Below, in pieces: positions 15,889 to 24,770 of a stretch of DNA of 30,318 nucleotides (the first letter of the stretch is position 1; every line of letters starts with the position of its first letter). The translations under genes and the position numbers were made by a program. A model generated the notes under the pieces. The model worked only from the letters and a program-made list of their open reading frames with translations, did no database searches and had not been told where the DNA came from. Source of the DNA: CAYNST01 sp964546435 (GTDB lineage: Bacteria > Pseudomonadota > Gammaproteobacteria > Pseudomonadales > Cellvibrionaceae); the NCBI GenBank assembly GCA_964546435.1, contig CAZJKJ010000042.1:1-30318 (forward strand), in the 5' to 3' direction.

Positions 15889-17169
15889 ATGTCGACCTTC
15901 ACCTATCACGATGACGAACTTTATGCTGAACATGTTCGCCTGAGCGATATTGCCAAACGCTTCGGCACGCCCACCTATATTTACAGTCGTGCTGCCATCA
16001 CCGCCGCCTACCGGGCCTACGCCGACGCGCTCGGTAACCATCCGGGCATGATCTGCTATGCGGTCAAGGCCAACTCCAATCTGGGGGTTCTGCAGATTCT
16101 GGCGGAACTCGGCGCCGGCTTCGATATCGTTTCCGAAGGTGAGCTGGAGCGGGTGCTGCGCGCCGGTGGCGATCCCGCCCGCATCGTTTTCTCCGGCGTG
16201 GGCAAGCTGCGCAGCGAGATGGCCCGAGCGCTGGAGGTGGGGGTGGCCTGCTTCAATGTGGAATCGGAAAGCGAGCTGGAACAGTTGTCCGCGGTAGCGA
16301 CCGAACGCGGCACCAGGGCGCGGATCTCCCTGCGGGTCAACCCGGATGTCAACGCCCAGACGCACCCGTACATTTCTACCGGTCTGAAAGAGAACAAGTT
16401 CGGGATCGATATCAACCGCGCGCGCGCGGTGTACCGGCACGCACAGAAGCTGCCGGGTCTCGAAATCGTCGGCGTGGACTGCCACATCGGCTCCCAGCTC
16501 ACTTCCCAGACCCCCTTTCTCGACGCCCTCGACCGCTTGCTCAAACTCGTGGATGAACTGGCGGGTGACGGCCTGCATATCCGGCATCTGGATCTGGGGG
16601 GCGGTCTCGGGGTCACGTATCGCGATGAAACGCCCCCGCCCATCGAGGATTACATCAGTGCCGTCAAGACGCGCCTGCAGGGCCGCACCCTGGCGCTGCT
16701 GTTCGAACCGGGCCGCTCCATCGTCGCCAATGCCGGCGTCCTGCTGACCCGGGTGGTGCATTTGAAGCCGACGCCTCACAAGAATTTTGCGGTGGTCGAT
16801 GCTGCCATGAACGACAATATCCGGCCCGCTCTGTACCAGGCCTGGCAGGACATCGTCCCGGTCCAGCGCTCCCGGGCCGAGGCATTGGTGTGGGATGTGG
16901 TTGGCCCGGTCTGTGAGACCGCCGACTTTCTCGGCAAGGAACGCCCCCTGGCACTGGAACCGGAGGATCTGCTGGCAGTGATGTCCACGGGCGCCTATGG
17001 TTTTACCATGAGCTCCAACTACAACACGCGCCTGCGGGCGGCCGAAGTGATCGTAGACGGCAGCAGCTGTCACCTTGCCCGGCGACGCGAAACCTATGAT
17101 GATCTGCTGGCGCAGGAATCCCTGCTGCCTGCGGGTACATCAACCCGTTTCGAGAACCCGCCCCGGTAG
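15889..17169 (+). CDS. lysA: Diaminopimelate decarboxylase
   Basis: PLP-dependent decarboxylation of meso-diaminopimelate to L-lysine, the last step of the pathway; cytoplasmic. The protein has 426 residues from ATG 15889. The upstream-extended frame is rejected because it would overlap lptM, and MSTFTYHDDELYAEHV matches the family start. The PLP lysine is K60 in CYAVKANSN. Others are GFDIVSEGELE, SLRVNPDVNAQTHPYISTG, KFGIDI, CHIGSQ, DLGGGLGVTY, EPGRSIVANAG, the active-site Cys in GPVCETADFLGK and AYGFTMSSNYN. It forms a compact group with dapF, the preceding step in the same pathway. Confidence 0.97.
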   Translation: MSTFTYHDDELYAEHVRLSDIAKRFGTPTYIYSRAAITAAYRAYADALGNHPGMICYAVKANSNLGVLQILAELGAGFDIVSEGELERVLRAGGDPARIVFSGVGKLRSEMARALEVGVACFNVESESELEQLSAVATERGTRARISLRVNPDVNAQTHPYISTGLKENKFGIDINRARAVYRHAQKLPGLEIVGVDCHIGSQLTSQTPFLDALDRLLKLVDELAGDGLHIRHLDLGGGLGVTYRDETPPPIEDYISAVKTRLQGRTLALLFEPGRSIVANAGVLLTRVVHLKPTPHKNFAVVDAAMNDNIRPALYQAWQDIVPVQRSRAEALVWDVVGPVCETADFLGKERPLALEPEDLLAVMSTGAYGFTMSSNYNTRLRAAEVIVDGSSCHLARRRETYDDLLAQESLLPAGTSTRFENPPR

Positions 17170-17181
17170 GATCCGCGCCCC

Positions 17182-18012
17182 ATGAAATTACGTTTCACGA
17201 AAATGACCGGGCTGGGAAACGACTTCGTTATGATCGACGCGATCAGCCAGCGCGTAAATATCACGCCTGAGCGGGCGCGGGCGCTGGCTGACCGGCACTT
17301 CGGTATCGGCTGTGATCAGGTTCTGGTGGTGGAAGCGCCCCACACTCCCCAGGCTGATTTCCGCTACCGGATATTCAACAGCGACGGCAGTGAAGTGGAG
17401 AACTGCGGCAATGGCGCCCGCTGCTTCGCCGTTTTTGTGCGGCAGCGCAAGCTCACCGGCCGGCGCAGCATCCGGGTGGAAACGGCCGGCGGCGAATTGC
17501 TGCTGCGGGTGCATCCGGACAATCAGGTCACCGTGGATATGGGCAGGCCGCGGTTTGTCCCCAGGGACATTCCCTTTGTCAGTGACGAGGAAGCCGATGT
17601 CTACCCGCTGGAGCTGCCAGAGCGGAGCCTGAAGATCTCGGCGGTGTCCATGGGCAACCCTCATGCAGTGACCCTGGTGGATGACGTCGACCAGTTTCCG
17701 GTATCGCAAATCGGCCCGCAGATCGAAAGTCATGAGGCTTTTCCCCGGCGGGTCAACGCGGGGTTCATGCAGGTCGTCGACTGGCACAATATCCGCCTGC
17801 GGGTTTATGAGCGCGGCGTGGGGGAAACCCTCGCCTGCGGCACCGGTGCCTGTGCGGCGGCGGTGGCCGGTATCCGGCGCAACCTGCTGATCTCGCCGGT
17901 CAGCGTGCATCTGCCCGGCGGCGTTTTGCAGATCGCCTGGGCGGGACCGGATCGACCGGTGATGATGACCGGGCCGGCAACCACAGTTTTTCACGGGCAA
18001 ATCAACCTATAA
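17182..18012 (+). CDS. dapF: Diaminopimelate epimerase
   Basis: Converts LL- to meso-diaminopimelate, for lysine and peptidoglycan. It has 276 residues (274 in E. coli). Both catalytic cysteines are present: C75 in ENCGNGARCF and C219 in LACGTGACAAAVAG. Other family segments are FTKMTGLGNDFVMID, RHFGIGCDQVL, FRYRIFNSDGSE, SMGNPHAV and VRVYERG-type NIRLRVYERGVGETL. It starts 12 bases after lysA with TAGGAT upstream, and is cotranscribed with it. Confidence 0.98.
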   Translation: MKLRFTKMTGLGNDFVMIDAISQRVNITPERARALADRHFGIGCDQVLVVEAPHTPQADFRYRIFNSDGSEVENCGNGARCFAVFVRQRKLTGRRSIRVETAGGELLLRVHPDNQVTVDMGRPRFVPRDIPFVSDEEADVYPLELPERSLKISAVSMGNPHAVTLVDDVDQFPVSQIGPQIESHEAFPRRVNAGFMQVVDWHNIRLRVYERGVGETLACGTGACAAAVAGIRRNLLISPVSVHLPGGVLQIAWAGPDRPVMMTGPATTVFHGQINL

Positions 18013-18030
18013 CAAAAAAGTGCGGCCACC

Positions 18031-18720
18031 ATGACTCAAAACGCTCCCCAGATGACGTTCGAAGAGGTTCACCGCTATCTCAAGGAAAACCCCCATTTTT
18101 TTGATCAGCATCCGGATGTGCTCCAGGATCTGGTTCTGAGCCATGCCAGCGCGCCGGCGACCTCCCTGATCGAGAAGCAGGTCGCGGTGCTGCGACAGCG
18201 CAACACCGAGCTGCGCAACAGGCTCAACCAGCTGCTGGATAACGCCCGGGAGAACGATCGTCTCTTTGAGCGCACCAAGCGCCTGGTGCTGGCGCTCATT
18301 GAATGCGAGGATCTCGGCGATCTGGTGGATGCCCTGTCCTTCAGTTTCGACAAGGAATTCCGCATCCCTCACACCCGCATTCTGCTCTGCGGCGACGACA
18401 GCCTGCCAAGCGCCAATGCCCGCCGTATCCGGGTCGATGAAGCCACCTCCCGCCTCGGCCCCCACTTCCGGGCGGCCCGCACCCAGACCGGTTATCTCAA
18501 CGAAGCCGACATCGCCTATCTCTTTGATGTGGACGCGCCCCGGATCAAATCCGCGGCCCTGGCGGTCTTCGGCATCACCGACCCCCTGGGCCTGATCGCC
18601 ATTGGCCACCCCAGCCCGAGCCATTATGAATCCGGCATGGGCACGCTCTTTCTGCGCCACATCGCGGATGTTTTCGGCTCCAGGGTGGTCAAACTGCTGC
18701 ACCAGCCCGCCGTCGTCTGA
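18031..18720 (+). CDS. DUF484 family protein (YigA-like)
   Basis: A 229-residue soluble protein with the DUF484 layout. The N-terminal VHRYLKENPHFFDQHPDVL motif is followed by a coiled coil (about 45-75, SLIEKQVAVLRQRNTELRN) and then a GAF-like domain ending in DPLGLIAIGHPSPSHYESGM, GTLFLRHIADVF. The gene is consistently found between dapF and xerC in gammaproteobacteria, and its role is not known. Its TGA overlaps the ATG of xerC by one base, so the two are probably coupled. Confidence 0.92.
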   Translation: MTQNAPQMTFEEVHRYLKENPHFFDQHPDVLQDLVLSHASAPATSLIEKQVAVLRQRNTELRNRLNQLLDNARENDRLFERTKRLVLALIECEDLGDLVDALSFSFDKEFRIPHTRILLCGDDSLPSANARRIRVDEATSRLGPHFRAARTQTGYLNEADIAYLFDVDAPRIKSAALAVFGITDPLGLIAIGHPSPSHYESGMGTLFLRHIADVFGSRVVKLLHQPAVV

Positions 18721-19640
18721 TGCTGGTCAAGGCCGTCGAGCAGTTCCTCGCCCACCTGCGCAACGAACGGCAGCTGTCGCCCCTGACGCTGGACAGTTAC
18801 CGGCGGGATCTGGCCAAGTTGCAGTCCTGGTGTGGCGATCAGGACATCAGCGGGTTGCACGACATCACCAGTGCGCACCTGCGTCAGTGCCTCGCGCAGT
18901 TGCGCCGCCAGGGTCTGTCACCGCGCAGCACTCAGCGCTGGTTGTCGGCGCTGCGGACTTTCTTCCGCTATGCCCGACGGAATCTCGGAGTGAAGACTGA
19001 TCCCACGGCGGGCCTTAAGGCGCCCCGGACCGAGCGCAAACTGCCCCGGGTGCTGGATGTGGATCAGGCCGCCCAGTTCGTGTCCGCGCCGGGGGATGAT
19101 TTTTGCAGCATCCGCGATCACGCCATCGTGGAGCTTTTCTATTCGTCGGGATTGCGCCTGGCTGAACTGGCCGGGCTGGATCTGGTGCAGCTGCAGCTAC
19201 AGGAACGGCTGGTGCGAGTATTGGGCAAGGGCCAGAAGGAGCGGCTCCTGCCCATCGGCCGCTTCGCGTTCGACGCCCTGCAGGCGTGGCTGCCGGTGCG
19301 CGCCCTGCACTTCCCCGACGCCGGTACCGCCCTGTTTCTCAGCAAACGCGGCAATCGACTGAGCCATCGGGCCATCCAGTTGCGCCTGCGCCACTTGAGC
19401 CTGGTGCGGGGCATGCAGCAACCCGTCAATCCCCACATGCTGCGCCACTCGTTTGCGAGCCATCTGCTGGAGTCCAGCGGCGATCTGCGAGCGGTGCAGG
19501 AACTGCTCGGCCACAGTAATCTGTCCACCACCCAGATCTACACCCATCTGGACTTCCAGCATCTGGCGAAGGTGTACGACCAGGCGCATCCCCGCGCCCG
19601 CATGCCGGCAGCGCCCGCGTCCGAAGACGACTCCCAATGA
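18720..19640 (+). CDS. xerC: Tyrosine recombinase XerC
   Basis: Acts with XerD at dif to resolve chromosome dimers. It has 306 residues: an N-terminal SAM-like core-binding domain (about 1-90) and a catalytic domain with all expected residues, R146 (SSGLRLAEL), K170 (VLGKGQKER), H239 and R242 (NPHMLRHSFASHLL), H265 (LLGHSNLSTTQIYTH) and Y274. Its position after dapF-DUF484 is the classical one for xerC, which argues against a phage or integron integrase. The stop overlaps the ATG of modA by four bases (ATGA), an unusual continuation of this operon. Confidence 0.97.
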   Translation: MLVKAVEQFLAHLRNERQLSPLTLDSYRRDLAKLQSWCGDQDISGLHDITSAHLRQCLAQLRRQGLSPRSTQRWLSALRTFFRYARRNLGVKTDPTAGLKAPRTERKLPRVLDVDQAAQFVSAPGDDFCSIRDHAIVELFYSSGLRLAELAGLDLVQLQLQERLVRVLGKGQKERLLPIGRFAFDALQAWLPVRALHFPDAGTALFLSKRGNRLSHRAIQLRLRHLSLVRGMQQPVNPHMLRHSFASHLLESSGDLRAVQELLGHSNLSTTQIYTHLDFQHLAKVYDQAHPRARMPAAPASEDDSQ

Positions 19641-20446
19641 ACGCCGGCGCGACCAGGGGGGTAACCACTGCGTCAGGGTTCAAAGCAAAATCAGCGCGCT
19701 CGGTGGCACTGATTCTGGTCTTGATCGCCTGGCCCGGCAGCGTGGATGCGGAGACCATCCACGTGGCCGTGGCTTCCAATTTTGCCGATCCGGCCGCCAC
19801 TTTGGCGGAACAATTCCGCAAGGCAACCGGTCATGCCGTCACCCTCTCCGCCGGCTCCTCCGGCAAATTCTTTGCGCAGGTCCGTCACGGTGCGCCGTAC
19901 CAGGCGTTTTTCTCAGCGGATCAGGACAAGCCTCTGGCGCTGGAAGAAGCCGGTCTGGCGGTGCCCGGCAGCCGCTTTACCTACGCCATCGGCGTGCTGG
20001 CGCTGTGGTCCCCCAAACCGGGTTTTATCGAAAACAGCCCGGCGCGTCTGACCAGCGGGCCATTCAACAAGCTGGCGCTGGCAAATCCGCGGCTCGCTCC
20101 CTACGGCATGGCGGCGGTGGAAGTCATGCAGCAACTGCAACTGACCAGCGCGACACAAACGCACTGGGTTCAGGGGGAAAACATCGCCCAGACGTTCCAG
20201 TTTGTGCGCAGCGGCAATGCCGATCTGGGGTTTGTGGCTTTGTCGCAGATTACCAAAGACGGACGCCCGCTCAGTGGGTCCGCCTGGGTTGTGCCGGATC
20301 ACCTGCACCGCCCGATCCTGCAGGACGCCGTGTTGCTCAAGCGCGGCGCCGACAGCCCGGCCGCTCGCGCCTTTCTCGAGTTCGTGCGCAGCGATGCTGC
20401 CCGCAAGACGATCCAGTCCTATGGCTATCGCATGCCGGTGCCCTGA
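19637..20446 (+). CDS. modA: ModA, periplasmic molybdate-binding protein
   Basis: Substrate-binding protein of the molybdate ABC importer, 269 residues. A long N-region leads into a signal peptide (SVALILVLIAWPGSVDA) cleaved before ETIHVAVASNF. Binding-site segments characteristic of ModA: VASNFADPAATLAEQF, LSAGSSGKFFAQV, YQAFFSADQDKP, YGMAAVEVMQQL, GENIAQTFQFVRSGNADLGFVALSQI. The only ATG that gives a complete signal peptide is 19637, inside the end of xerC, which supports real translational coupling. modB follows 21 bases after the stop. No ModE regulator or recognisable Mo-box is seen. Confidence 0.95.
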   Translation: MNAGATRGVTTASGFKAKSARSVALILVLIAWPGSVDAETIHVAVASNFADPAATLAEQFRKATGHAVTLSAGSSGKFFAQVRHGAPYQAFFSADQDKPLALEEAGLAVPGSRFTYAIGVLALWSPKPGFIENSPARLTSGPFNKLALANPRLAPYGMAAVEVMQQLQLTSATQTHWVQGENIAQTFQFVRSGNADLGFVALSQITKDGRPLSGSAWVVPDHLHRPILQDAVLLKRGADSPAARAFLEFVRSDAARKTIQSYGYRMPVP

Positions 20447-20467
20447 GCCGGGGAGGCGCGCGTTTCC

Positions 20468-21163
20468 ATGAATCTTTCCGCTGCCGATCTCGGTGCTATC
20501 TGGTTGACCCTGCGGCTGGCCACCACGGTGACTTTTATTCTGCTGCTTATCGGCACGCCCCTGGCCTGGTGGCTCGCCCGCACCCGTTCAATCTGGAAGG
20601 GTCCGGTGGGTGCGCTGGTGGCACTGCCGCTGATACTGCCGCCGACGGTGCTCGGCTTCTATCTGTTGCTGGCCATGGGGCCGGAGGGGCCGGTGGGGCA
20701 ATTCACCACCGCTCTGGGGTTGGGCACCCTGCCCTTTACCTTCTGGGGTCTGGTGGTGGCGTCCGTGTTCTATTCCATGCCCTTTGTGGTTCAGCCCATT
20801 CACAATGCCATGCAGGCGCTGGGCGAGCGGCCGCTGGAAGTGGCGGCGACGTTGCGGGCCGGGCCCTGGGACCGCTTTTTTACCGTGGTGCTGCCCTTGG
20901 CCCGGCCCGGTTTCGTCACTGCAACTGTGCTGGGTTTTGCCCACACGGTCGGGGAGTTCGGCGTGGTGTTGATGATAGGCGGCAATATTCCCGGCGAAAC
21001 CCAGGTGGTCTCAGTGCAACTGTATGATCACGTTGAAGCCCTGGACTACGCCCACGCCCATCGGCTCGCCGGCGTACTGGTGGCGTTTGCGTTCGTGGTA
21101 CTGCTGGGGCTGTACTGGTTCCAGAGCCGGCGCGGTGGGCGGATCATGGGAGCCGGGGTCTGA
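20468..21163 (+). CDS. modB: ModB, molybdate ABC transporter permease
   Basis: A 231-residue inner-membrane permease of the binding-protein-dependent type with about five or six membrane helices. Visible: WLTLRLATTVTFILLLIGTP, ARTRSIWKGPVGALVALPL, ILPPTVLGFYLLL, and the EAA-type coupling loop ERPLEVAATLRAGPWDRFFT that meets ModC. The family segment GFAHTVGEFGVVLMIGGNIPG follows. GGGGAGG lies upstream of the ATG. Its TGA overlaps the start of modC by one base. Confidence 0.95.
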   Translation: MNLSAADLGAIWLTLRLATTVTFILLLIGTPLAWWLARTRSIWKGPVGALVALPLILPPTVLGFYLLLAMGPEGPVGQFTTALGLGTLPFTFWGLVVASVFYSMPFVVQPIHNAMQALGERPLEVAATLRAGPWDRFFTVVLPLARPGFVTATVLGFAHTVGEFGVVLMIGGNIPGETQVVSVQLYDHVEALDYAHAHRLAGVLVAFAFVVLLGLYWFQSRRGGRIMGAGV

Positions 21164-22132
21164 TGCGCAGCCCGGGCGCCGGAGCAGACGGGCTGATCCG
21201 AGCCCGGTTTGCCTTGCAGTATGAGGCCGGGCAATCCCCTGGCGTCAATCCGGCAGCCTTCCACCTGGAGCTGGACGCCCAGTGGCCGGCGCTGGGCATC
21301 ACCGTCCTGTTCGGACGCTCCGGTTCCGGCAAGACCTCGGTGCTGCGCTGCATCGCCGGACTGGCGCAACCGGACGCCGGATTCTTCGCCGTCGGCAAGG
21401 AGNNNNNNNNNNNNNNNNNNNNNNNNNNNNNNNNNNNNNNNNNNNNNNNNNNNNNNNNNNNNNNNNNNNNNNNNNNNNNNNNNNNNNNNNNNNNNNNNNN
21501 NNCAGCCGCGGCTGTTGCTGATGGATGAGCCCCTGGCTTCTCTGGATCACGACCGCAAGCAGCAGATCCTGCCCTATCTGGAGCGCCTGCGGGCGGAGTT
21601 GCAGGTGCCAATTCTGTATGTCACCCACGCCCTGCCCGAGGTGGCCCGGCTCGCTGATCACGTCCTGGTCATGCATAACGGTCGTCTGGTGGCCGAGGGA
21701 TCACCCCAGGAGGTTTTCTCCAGCCTCCAGGCGCCGTTGCCGTCCGGGGAAGCAACCGGGGTTTTTCTGGAGGGGCGAATTGCCGGGCGCGACCCGCACT
21801 GGGAGCTGATGCGGATCGCGTTGCCCGGTGGGGGCGAATTGTGGACAAGTGATGGCGGCACCCCGCTCGGGGCGCCGGTGCGGCTGCGGATACTGGCCAG
21901 CGACGTCAGCCTGGCCCTCGCCAATCACGGGGATACGAGTATTCTCAACCGCCTGCCGGCGCAGGTGCTGGAGATTGGTGCCGACCGCGACGGCGCCATG
22001 GCGCTGGTGCGCGTGCAGGTGGGCGACCAGTGCCTGCTCGCCCGTCTCACCCGGCGCTCTGTCGAACATCTGCGCCTGATTACCGGCATGAAAGTCTGGG
22101 CGCAGATAAAAACCGCGGCCGTGGTCCGCTGA
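21163..22132 (+). CDS. modC: ModC, molybdate ABC transporter ATPase (interrupted by a gap)
   Basis: Cytoplasmic ATPase of the ModABC importer. Before the gap: the N-terminal strand region and Walker A in FGRSGSGKTSVLRCIAGL. After the gap: Walker B and D-loop RLLLMDEPLASLDHDRK, H-loop YVTHALPEVARLADH, then a C-terminal TOBE/Mop domain (VRLRILASDVSLAL, and a final GMKVWAQIKTAAVV). The Q-loop and the ABC signature fall in the missing part. The two halves are in different reading frames as given, which comes from the placeholder gap rather than a real frameshift. By comparison with E. coli ModC about 85-90 residues are missing, so the real gap is probably near 260 bases. Confidence 0.93.
21403..21502. 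other. Assembly gap, 100 N
   Basis: Exactly 100 N inside modC. The frames on the two sides disagree, so the true missing length is not 100. Confidence 0.95.
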
Positions 22133-22148
22133 GCGATGACTTGCTGGG

Positions 22149-22475
22149 CTACCAGGGTTTGCCCCGGGTTTTATCCACACAGGGCACTTTCATGTGCAGC
22201 GCCGCCTTGGCCACAACGTGCGCGCTGACGGGAGCGGAGATCAGCAGGAACAGGGCGATCAGGACTTCGTGCAGGCTGAGGCCGTCGCCGCGAAAGCTGA
22301 ACCAGATTGATGAACCCAGCACCATTCCGCCCACCCCCAGAGTGGTCGCCTTGGTGGGGCCATGCAGGCGCATGTAGAAATCCGGCAGGCGCGCCAGGCC
22401 GATGGAGCCAATCAGTGCAAAGGTTGCGCCGGAGAGAATAAAGGCAGACACAATCAGTTCTACAGGATCGATCAA
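22149..22475 (-). CDS. mrpG: Mrp antiporter subunit G
   Basis: A 108-residue inner-membrane subunit of the multi-subunit monovalent cation/H+ antiporter, with about three helices. Family features: GATFALIGSIGLARLPDFYMRLHGPTKATTLGVGG, with the characteristic RLPDFYxRLHxPTKATTLG, and LIALFLLISAPVSAHVVAKAA. It is the last gene of the operon, 14 bases after mrpF, and it converges on modC with only 16 bases between the stops. No terminator was recognised between them. Confidence 0.94.
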   Translation of the reverse strand: MIDPVELIVSAFILSGATFALIGSIGLARLPDFYMRLHGPTKATTLGVGGMVLGSSIWFSFRGDGLSLHEVLIALFLLISAPVSAHVVAKAALHMKVPCVDKTRGKPW

Positions 22476-22489
22476 GACAATAGCCTCCG

Positions 22490-22759
22490 TTATTCAATAA
22501 TGTCGCCGCGCAGGATGTATTTGGCCAGCGCGACGGTACCCACGAAGCCCATCATCGCAATGAGCAGCGCCGCCTCGAAGTTATGGTTGGAGCCCTGGTA
22601 GATCCCGTAGAGAATCAACAGGGCAATGGTATTGATGTACATGGTATCCAGCGCCAGGATCCGGTCGGTAATATGAGGTCCGATCATCAGACGCCACAGA
22701 TTCAGGACCAGCGCGATGCTCATCATCCACATGGCAATGGTCAGAGCTAGCGATAGCAT
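22490..22759 (-). CDS. mrpF: Mrp antiporter subunit F
   Basis: An 89-residue subunit with three predicted helices and the family core LWRLMIGPHITDRILALDTMYINTIALLIL, followed by AALLIAMMGFVGTVALAKYI. MrpF proteins are of this size. Its start overlaps the end of mrpE by 13 bases, so it is read as part of the same coupled operon. Confidence 0.94.
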   Translation of the reverse strand: MLSLALTIAMWMMSIALVLNLWRLMIGPHITDRILALDTMYINTIALLILYGIYQGSNHNFEAALLIAMMGFVGTVALAKYILRGDIIE

Positions 22760-23247
22760 TCAAAAATCTCCTTTAGCGGGCTTTCGTAGCGTCGTCGGAT
22801 GTCGGCCAAAGCCGTCTCGACGTCGACGACGTGCAGCGAGTGAACCAGCAGCGTTCTGCGGTCTGCGCTCAGATCCACCGAGACCGTGCCGGGCGAGATC
22901 GAGATGGCCGTCGCCAGCAGGGTGATTGTGAAGTCATCTTCCAGCTCCAGCTCCAACACCATGAATGCCGGTTGCAGTTGACCGCGGCGCGTCAGAATGA
23001 GGCGGGCCACCACGAAGTTGGCCACGATGATGTCCCAGAAGAGGATCAGGAAAAACCGCAGCGTGACCCAGGGTTTGCGGACAGTCATCTCCTCCGGCCA
23101 GAACGCCTGGGAAAGATAGGGTATCGCCCAGGCGAGCAGAGCTCCGAGGACGATGTGTCCCGCGCTGAAATCATTGACCAGAAACAGCCACATCACCCAC
23201 ATGGCGAGACTCAGATGCAGATGGGGAAACAGGCGACGGTGGATCAT
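22747..23247 (-). CDS. mrpE: Mrp antiporter subunit E
   Basis: A 166-residue subunit starting at ATG 23247. The longer open frame upstream lies over mrpD and is rejected. N-terminal helices (LAMWVMWLFLVNDFSAGHIVLGALLAWAIP) precede FFLILFWDIIVANFVVARLIL and the conserved soluble part LLATAISISPGTVSVDLSADRRTLLVHSLHV, ending in EIFECYR. The start overlaps the stop of mrpD by four bases (ATGA). Confidence 0.94.
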   Translation of the reverse strand: MIHRRLFPHLHLSLAMWVMWLFLVNDFSAGHIVLGALLAWAIPYLSQAFWPEEMTVRKPWVTLRFFLILFWDIIVANFVVARLILTRRGQLQPAFMVLELELEDDFTITLLATAISISPGTVSVDLSADRRTLLVHSLHVVDVETALADIRRRYESPLKEIFECYR

Positions 23248-24770
23248 GGATGACCTCCTTGCACAGGAACATGGCCGAGCACGGCATCGATGTAAACCGC
23301 CGGCGCCAGCAACTGGCTGGCGAGCGCCTCGGTGTAGCGGGTAACCGGCTCGCCAAAAACGACCAGCAGTGGCCCCAGCGCCAGAAATGCCGCGGTCACC
23401 GCGATGCTCCCCCGGCGGATCAGGGCGGGCGCCTGCGCCGGTGCTGCGGCATCCGCCCGCCAGAACAGGGTGGTGCCGGCGCGACTCAGCGCCACCAGAG
23501 ACGCCAGTCCACTCAGCAGGATGATCGACCACAGCCAGGCCGCCTCGGCGCCGGCGCCAGCCGCCTGGAGCAGCATGAGTTTGCCGAGAAAGCCGCTCAG
23601 CGGAGGCAATCCGGCCACGCTGATGGCGGCCGCGAAGAAGAGCCCGCCCAGCACCGGCCCGTAGCGTAGCGCCGGTCCCGCCACCAGTTGGTCACTCAGG
23701 GTGCCGCGCTGGCGGGCAACCAGATCGGCCAGCAAAAACAGGGCCCCGCAGATCCAGGTGGAATGAATCAGATAGAAGAAGGTGGCACTCAGGGCTTCGC
23801 GACTGTTAAGGGCAACACCGGCCAGCAAAGTCCCCACAGAGAGAATGACCAGATACGCGATCTGCATCCGCAATGCACGCACCGCCAGCACCCCGATACC
23901 GGCGAGCAAAATAGTCAGCAGCGCCAAAGGCCAGAGCCAGAAGGTGGCGAAATGGGCGATGGAGCCGGCAGCGTCGCCAAATATCAGCGGATAGATGCGC
24001 ACGATGGCGTAGACCCCGACTTTGGTCATGATGGCAAAGAGCGCCGCTACGGGCGCGCTTGCCGAGGCATAGGCGCGGGGCAACCAGAAGTAGAGGGGCA
24101 ATATGGCAGCTTTGAGCCCGAACACCACCAGTAACAGCCCCGCCGCCGCACTGGCCAGGGGTGCATCCGCCGGGTCCAGCTGCGCCACCTGCTGTGCCAT
24201 GTGGGCCATGTTCAAGGTACCGGTCAGGCCGTACAGGGCCGACACGGCGATAAGAAACAGCGCCGAGCCAGTCAGATTGAGCACGACATAATGCAGGCCT
24301 GCCTTGACCCGGTCCGGTCCGCCGCCATGCAGCAGCAGCGCGTAGGAAGCGAGCAGGAGTACCTCGAAGAATACGAACAGGTTGAAAATATCACCAGTCA
24401 GGAACGCCCCGTTGATACCCAGCAGCAGAAAATGCATGAGCGCATGCAGGATGCCGCCGCGCCGGTTGGGCTCCAGGCAGGTGTAGCCAATACAGAAAAA
24501 CGCCAGGACTCCGGTCACCGCCAGCATCAGGGCGCTAAGCCGGTCCAGCACCAGCACAATCCCGAACGGCGGTGCCCAGTTGCCCAGTGCATAAATTTCG
24601 TAGACGCCGCTGTCTGCGGAGTGCAGCAGTAGCCCGCAGACAGCCAGCAAGGCAAGGCTGCTGCAAAAACTGATCACCTTGCTCAGCAACAGGTTGCGCT
24701 CGGCAATCAGCAGGAGCAGGACGCCGGTCACCAGAGGCAGCAAAACTGGCACAATCACCAAATGATTCAT
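23244..24770 (-). CDS. mrpD: Mrp antiporter subunit D
   Basis: A 508-residue membrane subunit homologous to the NuoL/M/N proton-pumping subunits of complex I, with about 14 helices. The conserved ion-path residues are there: E136 in LFVFFEVLLLASY, K220 in FGLKAAILPLYFWLPRAYASA and K250 in AIMTKVGVYAIVRIYP. The LPRAYASASAPVAALFA segment is typical of MrpD. Stop and start overlap with mrpE and mrpC (four bases each), so the operon is tightly coupled. Confidence 0.96.
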   Translation of the reverse strand: MNHLVIVPVLLPLVTGVLLLLIAERNLLLSKVISFCSSLALLAVCGLLLHSADSGVYEIYALGNWAPPFGIVLVLDRLSALMLAVTGVLAFFCIGYTCLEPNRRGGILHALMHFLLLGINGAFLTGDIFNLFVFFEVLLLASYALLLHGGGPDRVKAGLHYVVLNLTGSALFLIAVSALYGLTGTLNMAHMAQQVAQLDPADAPLASAAAGLLLVVFGLKAAILPLYFWLPRAYASASAPVAALFAIMTKVGVYAIVRIYPLIFGDAAGSIAHFATFWLWPLALLTILLAGIGVLAVRALRMQIAYLVILSVGTLLAGVALNSREALSATFFYLIHSTWICGALFLLADLVARQRGTLSDQLVAGPALRYGPVLGGLFFAAAISVAGLPPLSGFLGKLMLLQAAGAGAEAAWLWSIILLSGLASLVALSRAGTTLFWRADAAAPAQAPALIRRGSIAVTAAFLALGPLLVVFGEPVTRYTEALASQLLAPAVYIDAVLGHVPVQGGHP

